The notes under the pieces: generated by a model
Told to the model about the DNA's origin: nothing
The model's database searches: none
The model's input: the letters and a program-made list of their open reading frames with translations, nothing else
Program-made: the position numbers and the translations under genes
Assembly (NCBI GenBank): GCA_018064645.1
Contig: JAGHUT010000040.1
Span: 1 to 38,059, forward strand
Source of the DNA: Candidatus Crickella merdequi
GTDB taxonomy: Bacteria > Bacillota > Clostridia > Peptostreptococcales > Anaerovoracaceae
Length of the DNA stretch: 38,059 nucleotides
Direction: 5' to 3'
In this document: in pieces, positions 14,901 to 22,447 of the stretch
How positions within the stretch are numbered: position 1 is the first letter of the stretch
How the letters are laid out: the number at the start of each line of letters is the position of its first letter

Positions 14901-16432
14901 TGTATCCAGGTAAGAGACTCAAATACAAGGCTAAATATTCAGTTAGCGAAATAAGAAGAGAGATAGCTGAAGAGGTAAAGATGTCAGAGAACGGTTCTTC
15001 CGATGAAGAGGTTGTTGCAATTGTACGCAATGCCAACGCTAAGAAGAGGAGAGCCAGCAGTGCTGATATTGGAATCGCATATCATAGAATTATGGAATAT
15101 GTCGATTTTACCAGGGTGTGGGCAGGCGATGATGCTGATATGGAATATATCAGAGCCTGTGCAGATTCTTTATGTGAGAAGGGGGCCATTGATGAGGCGG
15201 CATACAAGGCTGTAGATCTTGGTCATATTGCAGAATTCTTCAGGTCTGATCTGGGAAGACGCGCTATTGCTGCAAGTACAGCGGGCAAACTGAAAAAAGA
15301 AAAACCTTTTACCCTGACTCACGACAAGGACGGACAGTCAGTTCTTGTGCAGGGTGTAATTGACTGCTGCTTTGAAGAGGACGGAGAGATGGTCCTGATT
15401 GATTATAAGAGCAGTTTTGTCAGAAAAGGCATAGGCCATATAAGAGAGGTTGCCAGAATCAGGAGGGAATACGCTCCACAGATTGAATTATATGGCGAAG
15501 CACTTAGAGCAGGAACGGGAAAGAATCTTAAGGAAGCATATCTGTATCTTTTCTTGTCTGATGAAGCAGTACGAATTGAAGAAGATGAGTCGGAAGCAGC
15601 TAAAGGGAAGCTTGGAAGACTTTGCGAAAAGGCAGGTTTAAGCAATCTTCCTGATATGAATCTCAGTGGCAAGCCTGCCGAGAGCAGGAAGCTTATTGAA
15701 GCCTTTAATGCTGTTGCAGCAGAGTACATAAGTGGTGCAGCAGAGAATCCATATGACAAGTGGGGACCATCACCTGATGACGAGATATGGTGTGAGCTGT
15801 CGATGCTTGTAAGAAAAGCATTCCCTAAGGGTTTTGCAAAGGCAGAGGACAGGGAACTTGCCAGAATGGTTCATCAGTTGAGGTATGTTATCAGTGCCCA
15901 GCAGGTGGAGTATGTAAGACATAAGTATCCTGCGGCAACTGATGAGGACAGTCTTGCGGCTTATTTCTCTACACTTGATGGGGCATGGTCGCTAAAGGAA
16001 TCTGACAGGCTTCACAACAAGATGATTGTTGATTCAAAAGAGACTCTTGGCGGAAGATATCCTAACATCAAACTGGTGTGCGGTGACTTCCATTCGGAGT
16101 TCATCCTTGATTCAGATGGAAGATTCCTGTACATTCTCAATCCAAAGGGAACTTTAAATGATGTCATTAATGGCTCAAGTTTCAACTATGCTGAAGGTAA
16201 TGACCTCTGGCTTGATGGAGAGGAGAACCCTTTCTCTGTTCACGGGTTGCTGGATGTACATATCCAGGTGCTTGATCCAGAGTTCAGAAGAACAAAGATG
16301 AAAGGCTTTAGTTCCCCATCACTTATTGAGTACAATCTAAAGGGTGGAAAGGCGACAAGTGCCCTTAGGAAGAAGTCTTTTGCAAAGAAGGTTGGCGGTA
16401 AAGATGGCGGTAATGATGACAGCAGAATATAA
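11984..16432 (+). CDS. addA: AddA helicase-nuclease subunit with extra C-terminal domain
   Basis: 1482 residues; AddA is usually about 1,200-1,250. The AddAB complex resects double-strand breaks for RecA recombination. The UvrD-type helicase motifs are complete: Q motif 'YTTEQREAI', Walker A AAAGSGKT with Lys30, 'VTFTNAAAAEMR', 'FIFVDEYQDTN', 'VGDVKQSIYRFRQAEP', 'ISTIHKSKGLEYPFVIV' and 'LRILYVAMTRARNKL'. The RecB-type nuclease core has His in 'IAYHRIMEY', Asp1127 in 'GVIDCC' and Asp1140/Lys1142 in 'LIDYKSS'. From about 1255 to 1482 a further 228 residues follow with no motif I can assign securely ('GDFHSEFILDSDGRFLYI', 'NGSSFNYAEG', 'LDPEFRRTKMKGFSSPS'). No addB lies upstream or anywhere else in the window, although addBA is usually an operon. 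The start is firm because the Q motif begins at residue 5. Confidence 0.93.
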   Translation: MAVNYTTEQREAIETLDKSILVSAAAGSGKTAVLIQRIINIILKGEADVDEMLVVTFTNAAAAEMRVKLGREIKKRMQEDGADKVKLSAQLDKLYRAYISTFNSFAIRIIREFFYEVDIEPDFRVCDEVSGTMLQLQAVDSLFEEAFEKDDLIEGGSFRQFLRLYSNDRNENRIKEDIIAAYGKLRTMPDYFQWAHNIAELLNNDADTIRGSALESCIMDSFRRMTGEVLRDMYSVRRMYYDAGIGELYEAKLLPELERMEDIVSASADTALGTELQSLIEGMEFAKLSNVAARYKDSYNLIKEDVKALRDRYKKNFNEWLGKFFSPDFETRLAEMKASYEYTEYFIRILENFEERYSALKKEQGMMDFSDMEHTAARILKNDEVAETLRKRFKFIFVDEYQDTNNIQESLIGRVSRDNNVFKVGDVKQSIYRFRQAEPAIFERTYKSYKAEENTSAKAIDLNKNFRCNGRTVAYINRIFEDAMEGYDEAAKLHVGVANCPDEYDMIPELHLLVSEKNSSNEEDVPDELMGTGADGELRELSRDEAEAEYVAGIINNLIGTDFFDTAAGELRKVEARDIVILLRGTKYRGELYARALRNLELQSHIEEESEYFDSIEIKVAISMLMAIDNFKRDIPLIATLHSEVFGFGADELGIIRAEHKQFLRDSRQPDRKGIPYWRAVKWYASYGSIDELRERTGNAIAKLEHWRELASMMPLEDFIWRLLTESNYYMYAGAMYGGSRRQANLRTLADRAAKFTEFAVASLGDYIAYLEVMRSKKIKSGQASMVSKDDNVIRISTIHKSKGLEYPFVIVAGMGSRLKKDTNSKGFMFDTEMGVGLPYVDPDKRYWRSTILQRAVLDKSDRDSANEELRILYVAMTRARNKLVLVGTIDEGEEEKLKNGLYNKNTYLGVIGHNISTPLCRLHIRPLETEGRWDKRSRARDVIEACSRSIPESQIGEYNELYREVSRRLEYVYPGKRLKYKAKYSVSEIRREIAEEVKMSENGSSDEEVVAIVRNANAKKRRASSADIGIAYHRIMEYVDFTRVWAGDDADMEYIRACADSLCEKGAIDEAAYKAVDLGHIAEFFRSDLGRRAIAASTAGKLKKEKPFTLTHDKDGQSVLVQGVIDCCFEEDGEMVLIDYKSSFVRKGIGHIREVARIRREYAPQIELYGEALRAGTGKNLKEAYLYLFLSDEAVRIEEDESEAAKGKLGRLCEKAGLSNLPDMNLSGKPAESRKLIEAFNAVAAEYISGAAENPYDKWGPSPDDEIWCELSMLVRKAFPKGFAKAEDRELARMVHQLRYVISAQQVEYVRHKYPAATDEDSLAAYFSTLDGAWSLKESDRLHNKMIVDSKETLGGRYPNIKLVCGDFHSEFILDSDGRFLYILNPKGTLNDVINGSSFNYAEGNDLWLDGEENPFSVHGLLDVHIQVLDPEFRRTKMKGFSSPSLIEYNLKGGKATSALRKKSFAKKVGGKDGGNDDSRI

Positions 16433-16441
16433 TAATTGACG

Positions 16442-16469
16442 AACGAGGCGATTAACATCGCCTCGTTTT
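16442..16469 (+). terminator. Terminator of addA
   Basis: Perfect eleven-base-pair stem AACGAGGCGAT (16442-16452) / ATCGCCTCGTT (16457-16467), TAAC loop, then a T-run ending at 16469. Confidence 0.9.
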
Positions 16470-16477
16470 CATTGCAA

Positions 16478-16507
16478 AGAAAAAGGACGAGGCGTGAGCC
16501 TCGTCCT
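16478..16507 (-). terminator. Terminator of gdhA
   Basis: Perfect ten-base-pair stem AGGACGAGGC (16484-16493) / GCCTCGTCCT (16498-16507), GTGA loop. The A-rich stretch 16478-16484 gives a U-run on the minus strand. It shares the ACGAGGCG string with the addA terminator 16 bases away. Confidence 0.88.
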
Positions 16508-16548
16508 CCATGGTTCTTTAAAGAGTCGTTATCAACGATGTGCGAATC

Positions 16549-17919
16549 TTATACAAGACCCTGCTGCATCATAGCCTTAGCAACCTTCTCGAATCCAGCG
16601 ATGTTAGCACCCTGTACGAGAGCGTTCTTGTCTCCGAAGTACTTCTCACCAGCGTTAGCGCAAGCTGCGTAGATGTTCTTCATGATCTGGTGAAGCTGAT
16701 CATATACAGCCTGGTGCTGGAATACAGTGTGTCCTGAGTTCTGACCCATCTCGATGCATGATGTAGCAACACCACCAGCGTTAGCAGCCTTAGCTGGACC
16801 AACTGCTGTCATGTTCTCCATGAGGTATGCAAGAGCATCGTTTGTTGTAGGCATGTTAGCTCCCTCGCAGTAGAACTTAGCGCCTGACTCTACGATCTGC
16901 TGAGCGTGCTCCATGTGAACGTCGTTCTGCATAGCGCATGGGATGAAGAGGTCAACCTTGCATCCTGTATCCTGAGCTACGCCCCAAGGCTTCTTGCCAG
17001 CGAAGAACTGAGCATTAGGGAACTTCTCTGCGTAAGGTGCGCAGATGTTCTTTCCTGATGATCTGAGCTCGAGGAGGTAATCAACCTTCTCCTGTGTGCT
17101 GATTCCGTCTGGATCATAGATGTATCCGTCTGGTCCTGAAATTGTGATGCACTTAGCGCCGAGCTGCATGAGCTTCCAAGCTGTTCCCCAAGCAACGTTT
17201 CCGAAACCTGAGATAGCAACGTTCTTGCCCTCGATCTCCTCGCCGTTAGCCTTGAGCATCTCCTCAGCATACCATACGATACCGAATCCAGTAGCCTCTG
17301 TTCTTCCAAGGCATCCGCCGTACTCGAGTCCCTTACCTGTGAGAACTCCGCCGTCGAATCTGTCAACGATTCTCTTGTACTGTCCGAAGAGATATCCGAT
17401 CTCTCTTCCGCCTACACCGAGGTCACCAGCAGGAACGTCTGTGTAAGGGCCGATGTGTCTGTAGAGCTCTGTCATGAATGCCTGGCAGAATCTCATAACT
17501 TCAGCGTCTGACTTTCCGTTAGGATCGAAGTCTGAACCACCCTTACCACCGCCGATAGGAAGTCCTGTAAGTGAGTTCTTGAAAATCTGCTCGAATCCGA
17601 GGAACTTGATGATTCCTGGGTATACGTTAGGTGCGAATCTCAGACCGCCCTTGTAAGGTCCGATAGCACTGTTGAACTGGTATCTGTAACCCTTGTTAAC
17701 CTGTACCTTACCCTCGTCATCTACCCATACTACTCTGAAAGTAACACCTCTCTCAGGCTCTGTAAGTCTCTCAAGAAGAGCGCATGCCTCATACTCTGGG
17801 TGTGCATCCATTACAGGAGCAAGTGATGTAAGAACCTCTTCTACTGTCTGGTGGAACTCAACCTCACCTGGGTTCTTCTGCTTGCAGAGCTCGATGACTC
17901 TCTCAACATAATTTGCCAT
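16549..17919 (-). CDS. gdhA: Glutamate dehydrogenase
   Basis: 456 residues, normal for the hexameric bacterial type. Reversibly converts 2-oxoglutarate and ammonium to glutamate. Substrate-site motifs 'GPYKGGLRFAPNV', 'LPIGGGKGGSDFDP' and 'VPAGDLGVGGREIGYLFGQY' are intact; the Rossmann motif 'ISGFGNVAWGTAWKLMQLGA' is followed by 'ISGPDGYIYDPDG'. That last segment closely resembles the NAD-specific enzyme of Clostridium symbiosum, so NAD may be preferred; cofactor choice is inferred, not proven. AAGGAG lies ten bases before the ATG, and the gene has a good promoter and terminator of its own. An imperfect inverted repeat lies just downstream of the predicted transcription start. Confidence 0.96.
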   Translation of the reverse strand: MANYVERVIELCKQKNPGEVEFHQTVEEVLTSLAPVMDAHPEYEACALLERLTEPERGVTFRVVWVDDEGKVQVNKGYRYQFNSAIGPYKGGLRFAPNVYPGIIKFLGFEQIFKNSLTGLPIGGGKGGSDFDPNGKSDAEVMRFCQAFMTELYRHIGPYTDVPAGDLGVGGREIGYLFGQYKRIVDRFDGGVLTGKGLEYGGCLGRTEATGFGIVWYAEEMLKANGEEIEGKNVAISGFGNVAWGTAWKLMQLGAKCITISGPDGYIYDPDGISTQEKVDYLLELRSSGKNICAPYAEKFPNAQFFAGKKPWGVAQDTGCKVDLFIPCAMQNDVHMEHAQQIVESGAKFYCEGANMPTTNDALAYLMENMTAVGPAKAANAGGVATSCIEMGQNSGHTVFQHQAVYDQLHQIMKNIYAACANAGEKYFGDKNALVQGANIAGFEKVAKAMMQQGLV

Positions 17920-17960
17920 GATATTTTTTCTCCTTAATAAAAAAACACTTTATTTCTGTT

Positions 17961-17978
17961 AGCGTGACAACTCACACT
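17961..17978. repeat. Inverted repeat in the gdhA leader
   Basis: AGCGTGA (17961-17967) and TCACACT (17972-17978) match at six of seven positions around a CAAC spacer. It starts a few bases downstream of the expected gdhA transcription start (near 17981), so it could be an operator or a 5' mRNA hairpin. Confidence 0.4.
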
Positions 17979-17987
17979 ACCATACAA

Positions 17988-18015
17988 ATTTTAACACTTG
18001 TTAAATAAAAGTCAA
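17988..18015 (-). promoter_or_regulatory. Promoter of gdhA
   Basis: Minus-strand -35 TTGACT (18015-18010), 16-base spacer, -10 TAAAAT (17993-17988). Leader of about 60 bases. Confidence 0.7.
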
Positions 18016-18072
18016 CCTCTCTCCATATAAGAATTGTATTGTTTAGATACTTTATGAAAGTTCGATGAGCAA

Positions 18073-18101
18073 TTCAAATCCGAGGCGTTTTGTGGTAAAA
18101 T
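18073..18101 (+). promoter_or_regulatory. Candidate promoter of pcrA-ligA-mgtE
   Basis: -35 TTCAAA (18073-18078), 17-base spacer, -10 TAAAAT (18096-18101), 32 bases before the pcrA start. This is the only reasonable plus-strand candidate in the 214-base divergent gap with gdhA. Confidence 0.5.
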
Positions 18102-18133
18102 AAAATGTCATTTTTGTCGAAAGGAGGAGGCTG

Positions 18134-20464
18134 ATGGATTATAGCAATCTTAACAGTGAACAATTGAAGGCTGTAATGCAGACTGAAGGTCCTGTTCTTA
18201 TTCTTGCAGGCGCAGGTTCTGGTAAGACAGCAACCATGACACATCGAATTGCGCATATCATCGAGCAGGGAGAAGATCCCCGCAGTATTCTTGCTGTAAC
18301 TTTTACAAACAAAGCTGCAGGCGAGATGAGAAGCAGAGTATCAGTACTTACTCCGGGAATCAGAGGCATGTGGATAATGACTTTCCACGCGCTGTGCCTT
18401 AGAATGCTCAGATTCCACTGCGAACTCCTTGGATACAAAGAAGGCTTCACAGTCTACGACGAGACAGATAAGAAGGCACTCATCAAGAGAATTTACAAGG
18501 ATCTGGATTATTCAGAGAAGGAATATCCCCTTGCTTCGACAATAGGAAGAATCAGCAAGAGCAAAGAACAGGAGATCGACCCTGAAGAATTCCTCATGCA
18601 GAGCAGCGGATGGCATGATGACAAAGTGGTTCAAGCGGTGTACGAAAGATATCAGGAGGAACTGATGGCGAATAACGCCATGGATTTCGATGACCTTCTC
18701 TGGAACGGCGTGAAGCTCCTCGAGAATAATCCTAATGTCCTCAGATATTACAGTGAACGTTTCAAATATGTTATGGTCGACGAGTACCAGGATACCAACT
18801 ATCTGCAGTACAAGCTCATCAGAATGCTTGCATCAGCCCATGGCAATCTGTGCGTGGTTGGAGATGATGATCAGTGCATTTACGAGTGGAGAGGTGCAGA
18901 CATCAGGAACATCCTTGATTTTGAGAATGACTATCCTGATACAGTTACCATCAGACTTGAGCAGAACTACCGCTCTGACGGTAATATCCTCGGTCTTGCC
19001 AACTCAGTAATCAGGAACAACAAAGGCCGAAAGAGCAAGTCTCTCTGGACTGACAGAGAAGCCGGCGAGCCTGTAACATACAAGAGGTGCGACGACGAGA
19101 AGCTGGAAGCCTGGTATGTGACAAGGGAGATTGAGGAGTGGAGAAGCAAAGGCCTTGATTACAAGGACTTCGCTATTCTTTACAGAAAAAATGCGCTCTC
19201 TCGTCCTTTTGAAGAGAAACTCTCATTCTGCGGCATACCTTACAGGGTTCTCGCAGGCTTAAGATTCTATGATCGCAAGGAGGTCAAGGATGTAATGTCA
19301 TACCTGAGACTCCTTGAGAATCCAGATGACGATGTTGCTATGCTCAGAGTAATCAACGAGCCTAAGCGTGGCGTTGGAGCAAAGTCCTTGTCTAATATCA
19401 CGCAGTATGCGAAGGCATATAACATGAGTATGTATGCTGCGCTATGCGAGGAAGAAGTAAGAGCCACTCTAACTAAGAAGAGCAAGGCGGAAGTAGAGAA
19501 TTTTCTGGAGATGATAGCAGATCTCAGAAGAGAGAAGGAGAACCTCACACTCGGAGATCTGTACGATAACATGCTCAACAGATCGGGATATCTGAATGCT
19601 CTCGAGAAAGCCAACACCATTGAGGCGGATGGAAGAATCGAGAACATCATGGAATTTAAGTCAGTAATCGGAGCGTTCGAAAAAGGTCTCGATGATGGAA
19701 CAATCGACGAGATGCTGGAAGAGTTCGAAGAGGAGCGTAGAGCGCTTCTCGGAGAAGGCTTCAGAGCTGAGGAGCCTTCGGCACTGGTGACTTTTCTCGA
19801 GAGAATCACCCTAATGGCTGAGGTTGACAACCATGACGCCAACGAGAATGCAGTAGTTCTGATGACACTTCATGGAGCTAAGGGCCTCGAGTTTCCAGTG
19901 GTATTTATGCCTGGACTGGAGGCGGGAGTTTTTCCTGGCGCATCAGTTATTGATGATGCAGCCAAGATGGAGGAGGAGAGAAGACTCTGCTACGTTGGAA
20001 TCACAAGAGCAAAGAAGAAACTTTACATCACTTCCGCATCAACGAGAATGATGTACGGACGTACCGACTACCAGATGGAATCGCCATTCCTTGAGGAGAT
20101 GGACTGGTCACTGATGGATGGAGACAAGCTTAACAGCGAGAGAAGAACTGCAGGCGGTGGTCTGCGGGATGAGGGAGGCCTTCTCGGAGAGTATTTCTTC
20201 GGAGGAAGAACCCTTGGAACCGCAGATGGTTACAGTGGCCAGCCGAAGAGCAGACCTTTCGATTCGCTTAGTGCTTCCGCCAGGGAGACTGAGAGCAAAG
20301 CTCATCTTTCGCAGAATTTTGAGATTGGAGATACTCTAAAGCATCCGAAGTTCGGTGAGGGACTCCTCATCGCGCAGGATGATAAGACCATGACCATTAT
20401 GTTCGATTCTGCTGGACAGAAGAAGATTGGCAAGGGTTATGTTAAGATAGAGAAGATAGGATAG
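18134..20464 (+). CDS. pcrA: UvrD/PcrA-type ATP-dependent DNA helicase
   Basis: 776 residues, superfamily 1A 3'-5' helicase for nucleotide excision repair, replication restart and removal of RecA and stalled RNA polymerase. Walker A GAGSGKT (26-32), 'VTFTNKAAGEMRSR', 'VMVDEYQDTNYLQ', 'VVGDDDQCIYEWRGAD', 'MTLHGAKGLEFPVVFM' and 'RLCYVGITRAKKKLYI' are all present. The C-terminus ('IGDTLKHPKFGEGLLIAQ') is the Tudor-like domain through which PcrA binds RNA polymerase. AAAGGAGGAGG precedes the ATG. It is followed after nine bases by ligA, the conserved pcrA-ligA pairing of Bacillota. Confidence 0.97.
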   Translation: MDYSNLNSEQLKAVMQTEGPVLILAGAGSGKTATMTHRIAHIIEQGEDPRSILAVTFTNKAAGEMRSRVSVLTPGIRGMWIMTFHALCLRMLRFHCELLGYKEGFTVYDETDKKALIKRIYKDLDYSEKEYPLASTIGRISKSKEQEIDPEEFLMQSSGWHDDKVVQAVYERYQEELMANNAMDFDDLLWNGVKLLENNPNVLRYYSERFKYVMVDEYQDTNYLQYKLIRMLASAHGNLCVVGDDDQCIYEWRGADIRNILDFENDYPDTVTIRLEQNYRSDGNILGLANSVIRNNKGRKSKSLWTDREAGEPVTYKRCDDEKLEAWYVTREIEEWRSKGLDYKDFAILYRKNALSRPFEEKLSFCGIPYRVLAGLRFYDRKEVKDVMSYLRLLENPDDDVAMLRVINEPKRGVGAKSLSNITQYAKAYNMSMYAALCEEEVRATLTKKSKAEVENFLEMIADLRREKENLTLGDLYDNMLNRSGYLNALEKANTIEADGRIENIMEFKSVIGAFEKGLDDGTIDEMLEEFEEERRALLGEGFRAEEPSALVTFLERITLMAEVDNHDANENAVVLMTLHGAKGLEFPVVFMPGLEAGVFPGASVIDDAAKMEEERRLCYVGITRAKKKLYITSASTRMMYGRTDYQMESPFLEEMDWSLMDGDKLNSERRTAGGGLRDEGGLLGEYFFGGRTLGTADGYSGQPKSRPFDSLSASARETESKAHLSQNFEIGDTLKHPKFGEGLLIAQDDKTMTIMFDSAGQKKIGKGYVKIEKIG

Positions 20465-20473
20465 GGATAAGAC

Positions 20474-22444
20474 ATGACAAGAGACAAGGCCGTAGAGAGA
20501 ATACAGGAACTCATTAACATTCTTAACGAAGCATCAAAGGCGTACTACGATGATGCCAGCGAGATAATGACTAATTATGAATATGACAGAATGTATGATG
20601 AACTTGAGTCTCTTGAGAAAGAGACTGGTATTGTCATGGCCAACAGTCCAACTGTCAATGTAGGTTACACCGTTCGTTCAGAGCTTCCGAAGGTTCAGCA
20701 TGAGAAGAAGATGCTGTCTCTTGATAAGACAAAAGACAGGGACGAGCTCAGAGCATGGCTCGGCAATCAGAAAGGCCTCCTTTCGTGGAAGCTTGACGGT
20801 CTCACTGTCGTGCTGACTTATGCAGAAGGAGTTCTTGTGCAGGCTGTCACAAGAGGCAACGGAACAATTGGAGAGCTGGTAACAGACAACGCCAGAGCAT
20901 TTAAGAATGTGCCTTACACAATTCCTTATAAGGGCAGAGCCGTTGTGAGAGGTGAGGCTGTAATTAGATATTCAACATTTAACAAGATTAATGATGCTAT
21001 AGCAGAGGCGGATGCCAAGTACAAGAACCCTCGCAACCTCTGCAGCGGAAGCGTACGTCAGCTTGACAGCAGAATTACAGCGGAGAGAAATGTAGAGTTC
21101 TATGCTTTTACACTCAGCTCCGCAGAACTTGATCTGACACTTCGTTCAGAGCAGATGGAATGGATGAAGAATCAGGGCTTCGATACTGTAGCATATGTGC
21201 CTGTGGATGAGAACAGTCTGCTCGATGCAATCGATTCATATGAGAAGCAGATTCCTGATTTCGATATTCCTTCTGATGGACTCGTTCTTACTCTTGAGGA
21301 TCTTGCTTATGCTGCAAGCCTCGGAACAACAGCCAAGTTCCCTAAGGATTCTCTTGCTTTCAAATGGAGAGATCAGCAGGCGGAGACTGTCCTAAGGGAG
21401 ATCGAGTGGAGCCCGTCAAGAACAGGTCTTCTCAACCCTGTAGCAGTATTCGACCCGGTTGAGCTGGAAGGAACAACTGTAAGCAGAGCATCAGTTCACA
21501 ACATCAACATCATGGAGGATCTCCAGCTTGGAATCGGAGATACCATTACTGTATACAAGGCCAATATGATTATTCCGCAGATCAGTGACAACCTGACGCG
21601 AAGTAATCACATTGAGATTCCGCCGTTGTGCCCAGTGTGCAGCGGAGCCACAGAGATTAAAGAAGAGACAGGCACGAAGACACTTGTGTGCACAAATCCT
21701 GAGTGTCTTGCGAAGCATGTGAAGAGTTTTTCCCACTTCGTAACAAGAGATGCCATGAACATAGAGGGCCTCTCTGAGGCAGGGCTTCTCAAGTTCATAG
21801 GTAAAGGAATACTGAAGTCACTTCCGGATATTTACGACATCGAGGAACACAGAGATGAGATTGTTACTATGGAAGGTTTTGGGGTAAAATCTTTCGACAA
21901 TCTTGTGAAGTCTATCAACAAATCGAGACAAACCACTCCTGCGAGACTTCTTTACAGTCTTGGAATCACAGGAGTTGGTGTTAATACAGCAAATATCATC
22001 GCAAGAGCATGCCGCAACAGCTGGGCGGCAATCGAGTCTCTTACTGCTGACGAACTGATGACAATCGATAAGATTGGAAGCGTTATTGCCAGTGATATTA
22101 TCAGTTTCATGTCTGACGATGATAATAAGCAGATGATTAGAGCTCTTCTTGACAGAGTAGAGCTGGATGAGAACTTTGAGGAGGCAGGAACTGCTCTTGC
22201 CGGCAAGGTTTTCGTAATAACAGGAAGCCTCGAGCATTATGGCAACCGCAAGGAGCTTAAAGCAGATATCGAGGCTCAGGGTGGAAAGGTGGCAGGAAGT
22301 GTATCTTCTGCAACCGACTATCTTATTACAAACAATCCGTCTTCCGGTTCATCTAAGAACAAGGCGGCGAGAGAACTGGGCGTTGCCATTATTGACGAGG
22401 CCGAGATAATAGAGATGCTCAATATGGAAAGAAAGGGGGACTAG
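20474..22444 (+). CDS. ligA: NAD-dependent DNA ligase (divergent clostridial type)
   Basis: 656 residues, near the usual length. Seals nicks in DNA using NAD+. Catalytic Lys106 lies in 'SWKLDGL'; 'VVRGEAV', 'NPRNLCSGSVRQLD' and 'LAFKWRD' are the other nucleotidyltransferase motifs. A zinc finger follows (Cys386, Cys389, Cys406, Cys411), then helix-hairpin-helix repeats and a C-terminal BRCT domain ('LAGKVFVITGSLEHYGNRKE'). Several normally invariant positions differ: 'TRGNG' for TRGDG, Asn where E. coli has Asp32 in the NMN-binding domain, and Thr at the Lys290 position by eye alignment. I recall similar sequences in Lachnospiraceae-like bacteria, so this looks like a clade feature, not decay. 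Confidence 0.95.
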   Translation: MTRDKAVERIQELINILNEASKAYYDDASEIMTNYEYDRMYDELESLEKETGIVMANSPTVNVGYTVRSELPKVQHEKKMLSLDKTKDRDELRAWLGNQKGLLSWKLDGLTVVLTYAEGVLVQAVTRGNGTIGELVTDNARAFKNVPYTIPYKGRAVVRGEAVIRYSTFNKINDAIAEADAKYKNPRNLCSGSVRQLDSRITAERNVEFYAFTLSSAELDLTLRSEQMEWMKNQGFDTVAYVPVDENSLLDAIDSYEKQIPDFDIPSDGLVLTLEDLAYAASLGTTAKFPKDSLAFKWRDQQAETVLREIEWSPSRTGLLNPVAVFDPVELEGTTVSRASVHNINIMEDLQLGIGDTITVYKANMIIPQISDNLTRSNHIEIPPLCPVCSGATEIKEETGTKTLVCTNPECLAKHVKSFSHFVTRDAMNIEGLSEAGLLKFIGKGILKSLPDIYDIEEHRDEIVTMEGFGVKSFDNLVKSINKSRQTTPARLLYSLGITGVGVNTANIIARACRNSWAAIESLTADELMTIDKIGSVIASDIISFMSDDDNKQMIRALLDRVELDENFEEAGTALAGKVFVITGSLEHYGNRKELKADIEAQGGKVAGSVSSATDYLITNNPSSGSSKNKAARELGVAIIDEAEIIEMLNMERKGD

Positions 22445-22447
22445 CCT

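Noticed and set aside
17961-17978. CRP-like site in the gdhA leader
   Set aside because: The half-sites resemble TGTGA/TCAC, but the spacer is four bases instead of six, so it is not a CRP-type site; kept only as an unassigned inverted repeat.
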